This document shows positions 57,272-64,000 of a stretch of DNA of 64,000 bases, in pieces. The stretch comes from Nonomuraea wenchangensis. GTDB taxonomy: Bacteria > Actinomycetota > Actinomycetes > Streptosporangiales > Streptosporangiaceae. How positions within the stretch are numbered: position 1 is the stretch's first letter; the number at the start of each line of letters is the position of its first letter. The position numbers were made by a program, and so were the translations under genes. The notes beneath the pieces are model-generated. The model saw only the letters and a program-made list of their open reading frames with translations. It ran no database searches and had not been told where the DNA came from. The stretch spans positions 62,001 to 126,000 of the forward strand of contig NZ_FOHX01000011.1 in the NCBI RefSeq assembly GCF_900111685.1, written 5' to 3'.

Positions 57272-58449
57272 AGCGAATCATCGCGGCCGCGGCCGCGGCC
57301 GGTGCCGTGCTGGCCGGCCTCCAGGCGCCGGCCCACGCGGACACCCCCACCATTTTCGGCTCTTCCGTCTATCAGGCGCCGGGCCAGACGTTCACGCAGG
57401 CGCTGGCGGCCACCGACGCCGCGTACGGCAAGCCCCCGGCGCTGCGGGTCTTCTACTCCGGCGCCCCCGGGGCCTGGACCGACGCGAAGCTCAACACCCC
57501 GGGCCGGACGACCATCGTGTCGTTCAAGTACTCGCCGAAGGACGTGCTGGCCGGCAAGCACGACGCCCATCTGCGTTCGTGGTTCGCGAGCGCGCCCCGG
57601 GACCGCGACGTCTTCTGGTGCTTCTACCACGAGCCCGAGAACGAGATCGAGGACGGGGTCTTCACCGCGGCGGACTACAGGGCGGCGTGGAGACGCATCG
57701 ACGGCCTCGCCGACGAGGCCGGGAACGCGCGGCTGTCCGCCACCACGATCCTGATGGACTGGACGCTCACCCCGGCCAGCGGCCGGCGCTGGCAGGACTA
57801 CTACCCCGGCTCCCAGTACGTCGACGTCATGGCCTGGGACGTCTACGGCTTCAACGAGGCGAACTCCGAGACGATGGCCGCCCACAACGCGGCCCGTCCT
57901 GGCCTGGAGGTCGCCCGGTCGCAGGGCAAGCCGTACGCCGTCGCGGAGCTCGGGGTGCGGGACCACGCCAACCGTCCGGCGATGCTCCGCGACATCGCGA
58001 AGTGGATGCGGAACACGGCCGGCGCACGCTTCGTCACGTACTTCGACGCGTACGGCTGGCCGGAGTACGCCCTGGACGGCGACGAGGCGAGCGCGCGGTC
58101 GTGGCGCGAGGCGGTGACCGGCACGCTGTTCGCCGGCACTCCGGCGATGACCACCACCGCCGGCCCGGCGGCGCCGACCTCGACCTCGATCGAGTGGACG
58201 ACCCGGGTCGATCCCGCTGGGAAGAGCGGGTGGGTGTCGTGCGCGTCGTGGACCCCCGCGACCGGCGGCAACTTCTCGGAGGGACCGCGGCGCCGCGTCA
58301 GCGGCAATCCCGAGACGATCACGTGCGCGAGAGCGGGCCTCCTGCCGAAGACGGCGTACCGGGCCCGGCTCAAGTGGTGGGACGCCGAGACCGGCGGAAC
58401 GGTGCTCCACACGAGCAACACCGTGGACCAGACGACCGCCCCTGCGTAG
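57268..58449 (+). CDS. Secreted GH26/GH5-like protein with C-terminal Fn3-like domain
   Basis: A 393-residue protein with a signal peptide (cleavage after about residue 24, QAPAHADT). The central ~250 residues look like a TIM-barrel glycosidase: FWCFYHEPENEI offers an acid/base glutamate near residue 115, VDVMAWDVYGFN is a core strand, and YAVAELGVRDHANRP offers the nucleophile glutamate near 230. This is as in GH26-type mannanases. The last ~100 residues form a beta-rich Fn3-like domain. GTG 57268 overlaps the S26 stop, so it is translated with the peptide system. Its link to that system is unexplained. Confidence 0.75.
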   Translation: MKRIIAAAAAAGAVLAGLQAPAHADTPTIFGSSVYQAPGQTFTQALAATDAAYGKPPALRVFYSGAPGAWTDAKLNTPGRTTIVSFKYSPKDVLAGKHDAHLRSWFASAPRDRDVFWCFYHEPENEIEDGVFTAADYRAAWRRIDGLADEAGNARLSATTILMDWTLTPASGRRWQDYYPGSQYVDVMAWDVYGFNEANSETMAAHNAARPGLEVARSQGKPYAVAELGVRDHANRPAMLRDIAKWMRNTAGARFVTYFDAYGWPEYALDGDEASARSWREAVTGTLFAGTPAMTTTAGPAAPTSTSIEWTTRVDPAGKSGWVSCASWTPATGGNFSEGPRRRVSGNPETITCARAGLLPKTAYRARLKWWDAETGGTVLHTSNTVDQTTAPA

Positions 58450-58464
58450 GCACGGGTTCGCCGG

Positions 58465-58926
58465 TCAGCGCTTCTTGGCGCTCCGCCGTCCGAGGACGAG
58501 CAGGACCGTGCCGATCGGGGCGAACAGCAGGCCCAGCCCGCCGGTGATCACCGGGCCCAGGAACGCCGACCAGAACGTGGAGATCCGCGCGTCGGCCGGG
58601 TCGTCGGGGTCGTAGGCGACGGGCACGCCTTCGCCCTCCGTGTAGGCCGGTGGGTTGCTGCCGGTGGAGCTCTGGAACGAGTACCGCCTGCCGCCGGCGG
58701 TGAACTCCACGGTCGGGTACCACGTGGTGCTGCGGCGCAGATAGCCGTCGGAATCCCGTGACGTGGTGGTCCGCGCGGTCAGCCCGGTCACGGTCCCCTC
58801 CGTCCGCTGGGCCGAGGCCAGGAAGCTCGCCGTGGAGGCGGCCATCGCGATGGTGACGCCGAGCAGGACCAGTCCGGCCAGCGCGAAGATCGCGCCGATG
58901 AGGGTGAGGGGCCGTCCGTTGTGCAT
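58465..58926 (-). CDS. DUF3592 membrane protein
   Basis: A 153-residue protein with two transmembrane helices (about residues 8-32 and 125-145) flanking an extracytoplasmic beta-rich domain, the DUF3592 layout. The motif TEGTVTGL and the YDPDDPADARI segment are typical. Function unknown across the family. It is convergent with the GH26-like gene, with 15 bp between stops, and no terminator hairpin is evident. It is a single gene, not part of the peptide locus. Confidence 0.85.
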   Translation of the reverse strand: MHNGRPLTLIGAIFALAGLVLLGVTIAMAASTASFLASAQRTEGTVTGLTARTTTSRDSDGYLRRSTTWYPTVEFTAGGRRYSFQSSTGSNPPAYTEGEGVPVAYDPDDPADARISTFWSAFLGPVITGGLGLLFAPIGTVLLVLGRRSAKKR

Positions 58927-58990
58927 GGGACGAGTGTCCCAATACGCACGGCTTTCGTCGCCCCGGCGGTGAGCGCGGAGCAGCGGCCCG

Positions 58991-59902
58991 TCAGGCGTGG
59001 GGGCGGGCGGCGGCGGCGACGCGCTGGATGGCCTGGACGGCGAGGCCGGGCTGGTCGAGGTAGATGTAGTGCTCGCTCTTCGTGGCCGTGCTCAGCTTGG
59101 CGCGGCCGGACAGGGCGAGCCACTTGCGCTGGCCGGCGGACCAGGCCCGCTCCAGGCGGGGGCCGTACTGGGGGACGGCCGCGAGGTACTGCTTCCCGTG
59201 CTTGACGACCTCCACGGGGATGTTCCCTGCCGAGCGCACCTTGCCGTCGGCGATGACCAGCTTCTCCGGGTTGCCGCCCTTGAAGACGGCGAGGTTCTGC
59301 GCGCGCAGCTCGGCCGCCGGGCCCTTGGCCGACGCCGGGATGGCCTTCTTGACGTCGGCGAGCATCGTCGGCGACGTGGCGTCCAGCAGCACCAGGCCCT
59401 TGACCCGGTCGCGGTGGTCAGGGGCGTACCTGGCGGCGATCAGGCCGCCGAGCGAGTGCCCGGCGAGCACCACCGGCCGGTCGCCGGCGACCCGGTCGAG
59501 CACCCCGGTGAGGGTCTTCCCGACGGCGGCGAAGTCCTGCGGGCCGGCGGGGGCGTCGCTCGCGCCGGCGCCGAGCCGGTCGTAGGAGCAGACCCTGTTC
59601 CGGCCGCTCAGGGTCTTCTGGAGCGGGGCCAGCTTGTCCAGCCCGTCGCCCATCCCGGCCAGCAGGACGATGACCGGCTCCCCCTTCGCCGAGCGGCCCG
59701 AGCAGGACACGTTCACCGTCCGGCCGGCGACCTTGATCTTCGCCGGCCCGGAGGCGGCGGCGAAGGGGTCCCAGTTCTCCAGCTCGGTGCTCGCGAACGG
59801 GTCCCACTCGGCCGCCGACGCGGCCGGGGCCCCGGCGATCCCCACGCCGACGACGGTGCAGCACAGGGCGGCCACGGCGGTTGCCTTGAACGTGCGGAGC
59901 AT
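58991..59902 (-). CDS. Secreted alpha/beta hydrolase
   Basis: A 303-residue exported hydrolase. Signal peptide about residues 1-31 (GAPAASAAEW); nucleophile serine in LAGHSLGGLIAARY; preceding oxyanion region VLLAGMGDGLDKL; aspartate candidate in VLLDATSPT and a late histidine in SEHYIYLDQP, which is the usual position of the catalytic His. It belongs to the broad alpha/beta hydrolase fold-1 group (lipase/esterase). ATG 59902 precedes a normal signal peptide; the longer reading from GTG 59950 crosses an inverted repeat. Substrate unknown. Confidence 0.88.
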   Translation of the reverse strand: MLRTFKATAVAALCCTVVGVGIAGAPAASAAEWDPFASTELENWDPFAAASGPAKIKVAGRTVNVSCSGRSAKGEPVIVLLAGMGDGLDKLAPLQKTLSGRNRVCSYDRLGAGASDAPAGPQDFAAVGKTLTGVLDRVAGDRPVVLAGHSLGGLIAARYAPDHRDRVKGLVLLDATSPTMLADVKKAIPASAKGPAAELRAQNLAVFKGGNPEKLVIADGKVRSAGNIPVEVVKHGKQYLAAVPQYGPRLERAWSAGQRKWLALSGRAKLSTATKSEHYIYLDQPGLAVQAIQRVAAAARPHA

Positions 59903-59926
59903 GGTGTCCTCCAGGTGATCTCGGGA

Positions 59927-59942
59927 AGCGGTCCGAACCGCT
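59927..59942. promoter_or_regulatory. Inverted repeat upstream of the alpha/beta hydrolase
   Basis: AGCGGTCCGAACCGCT has perfect 6-bp arms around CCGA and lies 25 bp upstream of the start. It may be an operator. The rest of the 174-bp gap to 60076 shows no gene. Confidence 0.35.
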
Positions 59943-60076
59943 GCTGTCACGTCGAGAACGTTAGGGAACGGGCGCCCCTCGGGTCGTCACCGCACGGTGG
60001 ACATCCGCCGGTAGCTCTCACGGGGGACAGCCGCGCCTGCACGCCGTCGCGGACCGCCCCCGTGTGTGGCCGGCGA

Positions 60077-60859
60077 TCAGCCGGCCTTCTCCCGCTGGCT
60101 GAGGACGCTGGACAGGAACGCCCTGGTCCGTTCGTGGCCGGGGTTGGCGACCAGCTCGGCGGGCGGGCCGCTCTCGACCACGACGCCGTCGGCGAAGAAC
60201 GTCAGCCGGTCGCCGACCTCCCTCGCGAAGGCGATCTCGTGGGTGACCACGACCATCGTCATGCCGTCGGCGGCGAGGCCGCGCATGACCTCCAGCACCT
60301 CGTCCACCAGCTCCGGGTCCAGCGCCGACGTGGGCTCGTCGAACAACATCAGCTCGGGGCTCATCGCCAGCGCCCTGGCGATGGCGACGCGCTGCTGCTG
60401 GCCGCCGGAGAGCTGGTGGGGCCGCTTGTGCGCGTGCTCGGCGAGCCCCACCCGCTCCAGGTGGTCCATCGCCGTCCGCCGCGCCTGCTCGGCGGGCAGG
60501 CCGAGGACGTGGACGGGGGCGCAGGCCACGTTCTCCAGCGCGCTCTGGTGGGCGAACAGGTTGAAGCGCTGGAACACCATGCCGATCCTGCGGCGGAAGG
60601 AGGCGAACTCCTTGGGCGACCACGGCCGGTAGCGGCCCTCGCGGAGGCTGTAGCCGACCTCCTCGCCGAGCACCCGCAGGCTGCCGCCGAGCACCGGCTC
60701 CAGCCCGTTGACGCAGCGCAGGAAGGTCGACTTGCCCGACCCCGACGGCCCGATGACGCAGCTCACCTCGCCGGGCGCGACGGCGAAGTCCACGCCGTTG
60801 AGCACCTGCGTGTCGCCGTAGCTCATGCGCACGCCCGTGGCGTGCACGACCGGGCTCAC
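60077..60859 (-). CDS. Polar amino acid ABC transporter, ATP-binding protein
   Basis: A 260-residue GlnQ/HisP-type ATPase. Walker A GPSGSGKST, Q-loop MVFQRFNLFAH (the FNLF form typical of amino-acid importers), signature LSGGQQQRVAIARAL, Walker B LMLFDEPTSALDPE and switch VVTHEI. A ~15-residue insertion (SLREGRYRPWSPKEFAS) after the first beta-sheet is seen in a subset of these ATPases. GTG 60859 overlaps the permease stop (GTGA). It powers import of the ligand bound by the lipoprotein encoded upstream. Confidence 0.95.
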   Translation of the reverse strand: MSPVVHATGVRMSYGDTQVLNGVDFAVAPGEVSCVIGPSGSGKSTFLRCVNGLEPVLGGSLRVLGEEVGYSLREGRYRPWSPKEFASFRRRIGMVFQRFNLFAHQSALENVACAPVHVLGLPAEQARRTAMDHLERVGLAEHAHKRPHQLSGGQQQRVAIARALAMSPELMLFDEPTSALDPELVDEVLEVMRGLAADGMTMVVVTHEIAFAREVGDRLTFFADGVVVESGPPAELVANPGHERTRAFLSSVLSQREKAG

Positions 60860-61770
60860 GCCGCCGCCTTGGACAGGAGCCGCGCGCCTCGCCCGCCGCC
60901 GCGGACCAGCCGGACGGCGTCGGAGCCGAAGCGCCGCTCCAGCCTGCTCTGCAGGAAGGTCGCGATGGCGGTCATGAGCATGTACCACAGGCTGGCCACG
61001 ATCAGCAGCTCCATGATCAGGTTGTTCGCCTTGTAGATCTGGCTGGCGTTCGTCATCAGGTCGTGCCCGGCGACGACGTAGACCAGCGAGGTCGTCTTCA
61101 GCATGGAGATGAACTCGTTGCCGGTGGGCGGGATGATGATGCGCAGCGCCTGCGGCAGCACGATCACCCGCATGCGCTTGGCCGGGGTCATGCCGAGCGC
61201 GTACGCCGCCTCGGTCTGGCCCTTGTCGACCGCCTGGATGCCGGCGCGCACGGTCTCGGCGAAGTACGCCGCCAGGTTCAGCCCGAGCCCCAGCATGGCC
61301 GCCGTGAAGCCGGTCATCACCTCGTTCGTGTCCCACTTGACGCCGATCATGGTGAACGGGATCTTGAGCACCAGCTCGGGGAACAGGAACGCCAGGTTGT
61401 ACCAGAAGATGAGCTGCACGAGCACCGGCGTGCCGCGGAAGAACCAGATGTAGAGCGTGGCGAGCCCGCTCAGCACCGGGTTGTGCGACAGCCGCAGGAT
61501 CGCCATCCCCACGCCCAGCAGCAGCCCGAGCACGGTCGCCAGCACCGAGATCTCGATGGTGACCCAGATGCCGTCCAGGATGCGGTCGTGGAAGAGGTAT
61601 TCGGCGACCTTGTCCCAGTGCAGGCGCGGGTTCACCACCATCACGTAGACCAGCCAGCCGACCACCAGGATCGCGACGGCCGCGGCGGCGAGCCGGCCCC
61701 AGCGCCGGGTCCTGACGACCGGGATGCGCTCTCCGGAGGGCCCGGTGAAGGGTTCCGTGCGCATGCTCAC
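60856..61770 (-). CDS. Polar amino acid ABC transporter, permease
   Basis: A 304-residue HisM/GlnP-type permease. A first transmembrane helix (about 27-48) is followed by the BPD_transp_1 domain with WVTIEISVLATVLGLLLG, FFRGTPVLVQL, AAYFAETVRAGIQAVDKGQTEAA (the EAA coupling loop, here ending EAAYALGMTPAKRM) and NEFISMLKTTSLVYVV. It probably works as a homodimer because only one permease is present. It overlaps the binding-protein gene by 4 nt and the ATPase by 4 nt. Confidence 0.95.
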   Translation of the reverse strand: MSMRTEPFTGPSGERIPVVRTRRWGRLAAAAVAILVVGWLVYVMVVNPRLHWDKVAEYLFHDRILDGIWVTIEISVLATVLGLLLGVGMAILRLSHNPVLSGLATLYIWFFRGTPVLVQLIFWYNLAFLFPELVLKIPFTMIGVKWDTNEVMTGFTAAMLGLGLNLAAYFAETVRAGIQAVDKGQTEAAYALGMTPAKRMRVIVLPQALRIIIPPTGNEFISMLKTTSLVYVVAGHDLMTNASQIYKANNLIMELLIVASLWYMLMTAIATFLQSRLERRFGSDAVRLVRGGGRGARLLSKAAA

Positions 61771-62726
61771 TTACCGCCGTTGATCACCGCGGACTGCACG
61801 GCCAGCTTGTCCAGGTTCCAGGCCGCGAGCAGCTTGCCGTACTCGCCGCTGGCGATGAGGGAGTCGAGCGCGCCCTTGACCGAGTCGATGAGCTGCTGGT
61901 TGTCCGGCTTCATGCCGATGCCCCACGGGCTCTCCGTGCCCTCCAGCGCGATGGCCTCGATGTCCAGCTTGGGGTCGTCGAGCTTGTACGCCGCCACCAC
62001 GTAGTCGGTGATGGTGGCCTGCGCCCGGCCGCCGGTGACCTGGAGCAGGGCCTCCTGGTCACCGGGGAACTTCAGCAGGTTCACGGCCTTCTTGCCGGAC
62101 TTCTCGCAGTCGGCGGAGTACTGCTCGGCCAGCTCCATCGACGAGCCGTTGTCCACCACGGAGACCGTCTTGCCGCACAGGTCGGCCGGGCCGTTGACCC
62201 CTGCCGGGTTGCCCTTCTTGACGATCATGCCGGCGCCGGCCTGCACGTAGTCGACGAAGGTGACCTGCTTCTGCCGCTCCGGCGAGTCGGTCATGGAGGA
62301 GATGACGAAGTCGTACCGGCCGGTCAGCACGCCGGGGATCTGGGAGTTGAACTCCTCGTCGGTGATCGTCACCTTGACGCCGAGCTTCCTCGCGATGGCC
62401 CTCGCCAGCGCGGGATCGAAGCCGATCGCCGTCTTGCCGTCGCTCGCGTACAGCTCCATGGGCGGGTAGCCGATGGAGCTGACCACCTTCAGCCCGTCGG
62501 ACTTCAGCTTCGCGGGCACCTTGGCGGCCAGGCTCTCGTCCGGCGTGATGGCGTTGATGACGTCGGCGGCCTTCTCCTCGGCGGGCGCCTGGTCCAGCGT
62601 GACCGCGGGCGCGGCGCCCGCGGAGTCGGCCTCGGTCGAGCCTCCGTCGAGGGACTGGGCGCCACAGGCCGTGGTGGCGGCCAGCAACGCGCCGGCGGCC
62701 AGGACGGTGATGGTACGGATCTTCAC
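61767..62726 (-). CDS. ABC transporter substrate-binding lipoprotein
   Basis: A 319-residue type II periplasmic-binding-like protein. Lipoprotein signal with lipobox LAATTAC (Cys near residue 21), a linker, then an SBP_bac_3 domain with IGYPPMELYASDGKTAIGFDPALARAIARKLG (in parts) and the second-lobe WGIGMKPDN. The ligand-binding arginine/aspartate regions look intact. Family members bind polar amino acids, opines or related small compounds. It begins 15 bp after the amidohydrolase stop, so the importer and the hydrolase are co-transcribed. Confidence 0.93.
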   Translation of the reverse strand: MKIRTITVLAAGALLAATTACGAQSLDGGSTEADSAGAAPAVTLDQAPAEEKAADVINAITPDESLAAKVPAKLKSDGLKVVSSIGYPPMELYASDGKTAIGFDPALARAIARKLGVKVTITDEEFNSQIPGVLTGRYDFVISSMTDSPERQKQVTFVDYVQAGAGMIVKKGNPAGVNGPADLCGKTVSVVDNGSSMELAEQYSADCEKSGKKAVNLLKFPGDQEALLQVTGGRAQATITDYVVAAYKLDDPKLDIEAIALEGTESPWGIGMKPDNQQLIDSVKGALDSLIASGEYGKLLAAWNLDKLAVQSAVINGGK

Positions 62727-62741
62727 GAGGGGGGCTCCTTC

Positions 62742-64000
62742 TCAGAGGCGCTGCCAGCGGACTTCGCCGCCGACGACGGTGGTGAGGACCTGGGTGCGGA
62801 GCACGGCCTCCGGCGCTTCCAGGTAGGGGTCGGTGTCCACGGCGATGAAGTCGGCGAGCATGCCGGGGGCCAGGACGCCCTTGCGGTCGCTCTCACCGGC
62901 CGCGTACGCGGCGCCGAGCGTGTGCGCGGTGATCGCCTCCGCCATGCTGAGCCGCTGCTCGGGCTGCCAGCCGCCGGCCGGGGTGCCGTCCGCGCGGGTA
63001 CGGGTGACGGCGGCGTACAGCGCGGCCCACGGGTCGGGGCTCTCCACCGGCGCGTCCGAGCCGAAGGCCAGCGCGACCCCGGCGTTGAGCATGCCGCGCC
63101 AGGCGTACGAGGCCAGGTCGTGCCCGGCGAGCAGCGAGTCGACCAGCGCGATGTCCGTGGTGCAGTGCACCGGCTGCATCGAGGCGGCGACGCCGAGCCT
63201 GGCCATCCTGGTCAGGTCCTCGGGGCGCAGGTGCTGGGCGTGCTCGATGCGGTGCCTCAGGCCGGGGGTGGGCCCGATCTTCTCGTACGCGTCGAGGACC
63301 AGCCGGTTGGCGCGGTCGCCGATGGCGTGGGTGGCGACCGCGATCCCGGCCGCCGCCGCGGTGCTGAAGATCCGGACGAGGTCTTCGTACGGAGTGACCG
63401 CGATGCCGGTGTTGTCGTGCTCGCCGGCGAAAGCTTGGTGCATGTGGCAGGTGTGCGAGCCGAGCGCGCCGTCGCTGAACACCTTGACCGGCCCGGTGCG
63501 GAACCAGTCGTCGCCCTGGCCGGTGCGCCGGCCCTCGGCGATGGCCGCCTCCAGGTGGACCGTGGGGATCGCCTTGTGCACGCGGATCTTCAGCTCGCCG
63601 GCCTCGCGCAGCTCCAGGTAGGCGGCCCGGCAGTCCTCGCCGTCGATGTCGTGCACGCTGGTCAGGCCGAAGGCGAGCAGCTCCTCCTGGCCGGCGCGGA
63701 GCCGGTCGCGCAGGTCGCCGGTGACCATGAGGGCGCGCAGCGGGTACGAGGCCGACTCACGCAGGATGCCGGTGGGCTCGCCGTCGGCGAACCTGACGAT
63801 CTCGCCGCCGACCGGGTCGGGGGTGGTGGCGTCGATCCCGGCCATCCGCAGGGCGGCGGAGTTGGCCCAGACGGTGTGGCCGTCGACGTTGGGCAGCGCC
63901 ACGGGCAGGTCGGGGCAGACCGAGTCGAGGGCGTAGCGGTCGGGCTGGACGGGCGGGTCCCAGATGTTGCTGTTCCACCGGCCGCCGAACAGCCATCCGC
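62742..64000 (-). CDS. YtcJ-like amidohydrolase, N-terminus missing (window edge)
   Basis: At least 419 residues of an Amidohydro_3 protein, running off the right edge; the reading continues upstream of 63902 to 64000 (GGRWNSNIWDPPVQPDRYALD in parts). Seen metal and active-site elements: the histidine of VHDIDGED, the KVFSDGALGSH lysine (usually carboxylated), ATHAIGD, RIEHAQH, and the late aspartate of FGSDAPVESPDP. The N-terminal HxH pair must lie outside. YtcJ-type enzymes hydrolyse N-acyl or cyclic amides. Upstream of an amino-acid importer, it may release or process an imported compound. Confidence 0.9.
   Translation of the reverse strand, partial: GWLFGGRWNSNIWDPPVQPDRYALDSVCPDLPVALPNVDGHTVWANSAALRMAGIDATTPDPVGGEIVRFADGEPTGILRESASYPLRALMVTGDLRDRLRAGQEELLAFGLTSVHDIDGEDCRAAYLELREAGELKIRVHKAIPTVHLEAAIAEGRRTGQGDDWFRTGPVKVFSDGALGSHTCHMHQAFAGEHDNTGIAVTPYEDLVRIFSTAAAAGIAVATHAIGDRANRLVLDAYEKIGPTPGLRHRIEHAQHLRPEDLTRMARLGVAASMQPVHCTTDIALVDSLLAGHDLASYAWRGMLNAGVALAFGSDAPVESPDPWAALYAAVTRTRADGTPAGGWQPEQRLSMAEAITAHTLGAAYAAGESDRKGVLAPGMLADFIAVDTDPYLEAPEAVLRTQVLTTVVGGEVRWQRL

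Noticed and set aside
1..64000. tRNA genes, rRNA genes, insertion sequences, integrases, phage genes
   Set aside because: None recognised on either strand when reading all gaps; all gaps except one are under 300 bp.

Overview
This window is high-GC actinomycete DNA, most like a filamentous genus of the Streptosporangiaceae such as Nonomuraea. The evidence is very high GC with G/C at third codon positions, frequent GTG and TTG starts, ATGA/GTGA stop-start overlaps, a hopanoid locus, SigE-like and ECF42 sigma factors, and secreted hydrolases with CBM13 or FG-GAP repeats. The genus is inference. No rRNA, tRNA, CRISPR array, phage or insertion sequence was seen.

Layout. 0-9.5 kb: a truncated MFS exporter with a MarR regulator, a B12/radical-SAM enzyme, a VOC protein with a divergent MarR, xylulokinase, a SigE-family sigma factor with its membrane partner, and a TetR with tandem operators in front of a two-gene operon. 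9.5-12.2 kb: a secreted TNT-domain (NAD-glycohydrolase-like) protein in AT-rich surroundings, and a secreted GH54 arabinofuranosidase with a ricin-type lectin and a LacI-type palindrome. 12.2-26.2 kb: a catabolic locus. A LysR regulator and a flavin monooxygenase gene sit beside a tightly coupled operon of eleven genes: extradiol dioxygenase, Rieske oxygenase alpha and beta, 3Fe-4S ferredoxin, ferredoxin reductase, C-C hydrolase-like protein, SDR, hydantoinase/oxoprolinase A and B, BKACE-type beta-keto acid cleavage enzyme, and a hotdog thioesterase. Together they could oxidise an aromatic or N-heterocyclic ring, cleave it, open a lactam-like intermediate and feed the pieces into CoA metabolism. 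The substrate is unknown.

26.2-28.6 kb: an ECF42 sigma factor, a DGPF/YciI protein and a DUF998 membrane protein. 29-39.6 kb: hopanoid biosynthesis (hpnD, then hpnC, hpnE, a prenyl diphosphate synthase, shc, hpnG, hpnH). hpnD is separated from hpnC by a DMT-type transporter, an MGDG-synthase-like glycosyltransferase and a NodB-type deacetylase, which may decorate hopanoids. 39.6-48.0 kb: a leftward group of SDR, FAD/Fe-S oxidoreductase, ThDP enzyme, GH15 enzyme and enolase-superfamily enzyme. 48.0-50.9 kb: two adjacent secreted cell-wall-hydrolase-like proteins that share five near-identical 159-bp FG-GAP repeats each.

50.9-58.5 kb holds the best candidate for an undescribed system. A 65-residue peptide with six cysteines and a short leader is followed, with almost no gaps, by a MauE-like redox membrane protein, a membrane-anchored thioredoxin-like protein (CAPC), an exporter-type ABC protein without a peptidase domain, an S26 signal-peptidase-like protease and a secreted GH26-like protein. 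A large XRE/NB-ARC/TPR regulator is transcribed divergently. Four-unit arrays of a 12-bp GACG-type repeat occur in the peptide/regulator intergenic region and again upstream of the neighbouring M23 peptidase gene. I read this as a locus for making, oxidising, exporting and trimming a disulfide-rich peptide. 58.5-64 kb: a DUF3592 protein, a secreted alpha/beta hydrolase, and a polar amino-acid-type ABC importer downstream of a YtcJ-like amidohydrolase that runs off the end of the window.
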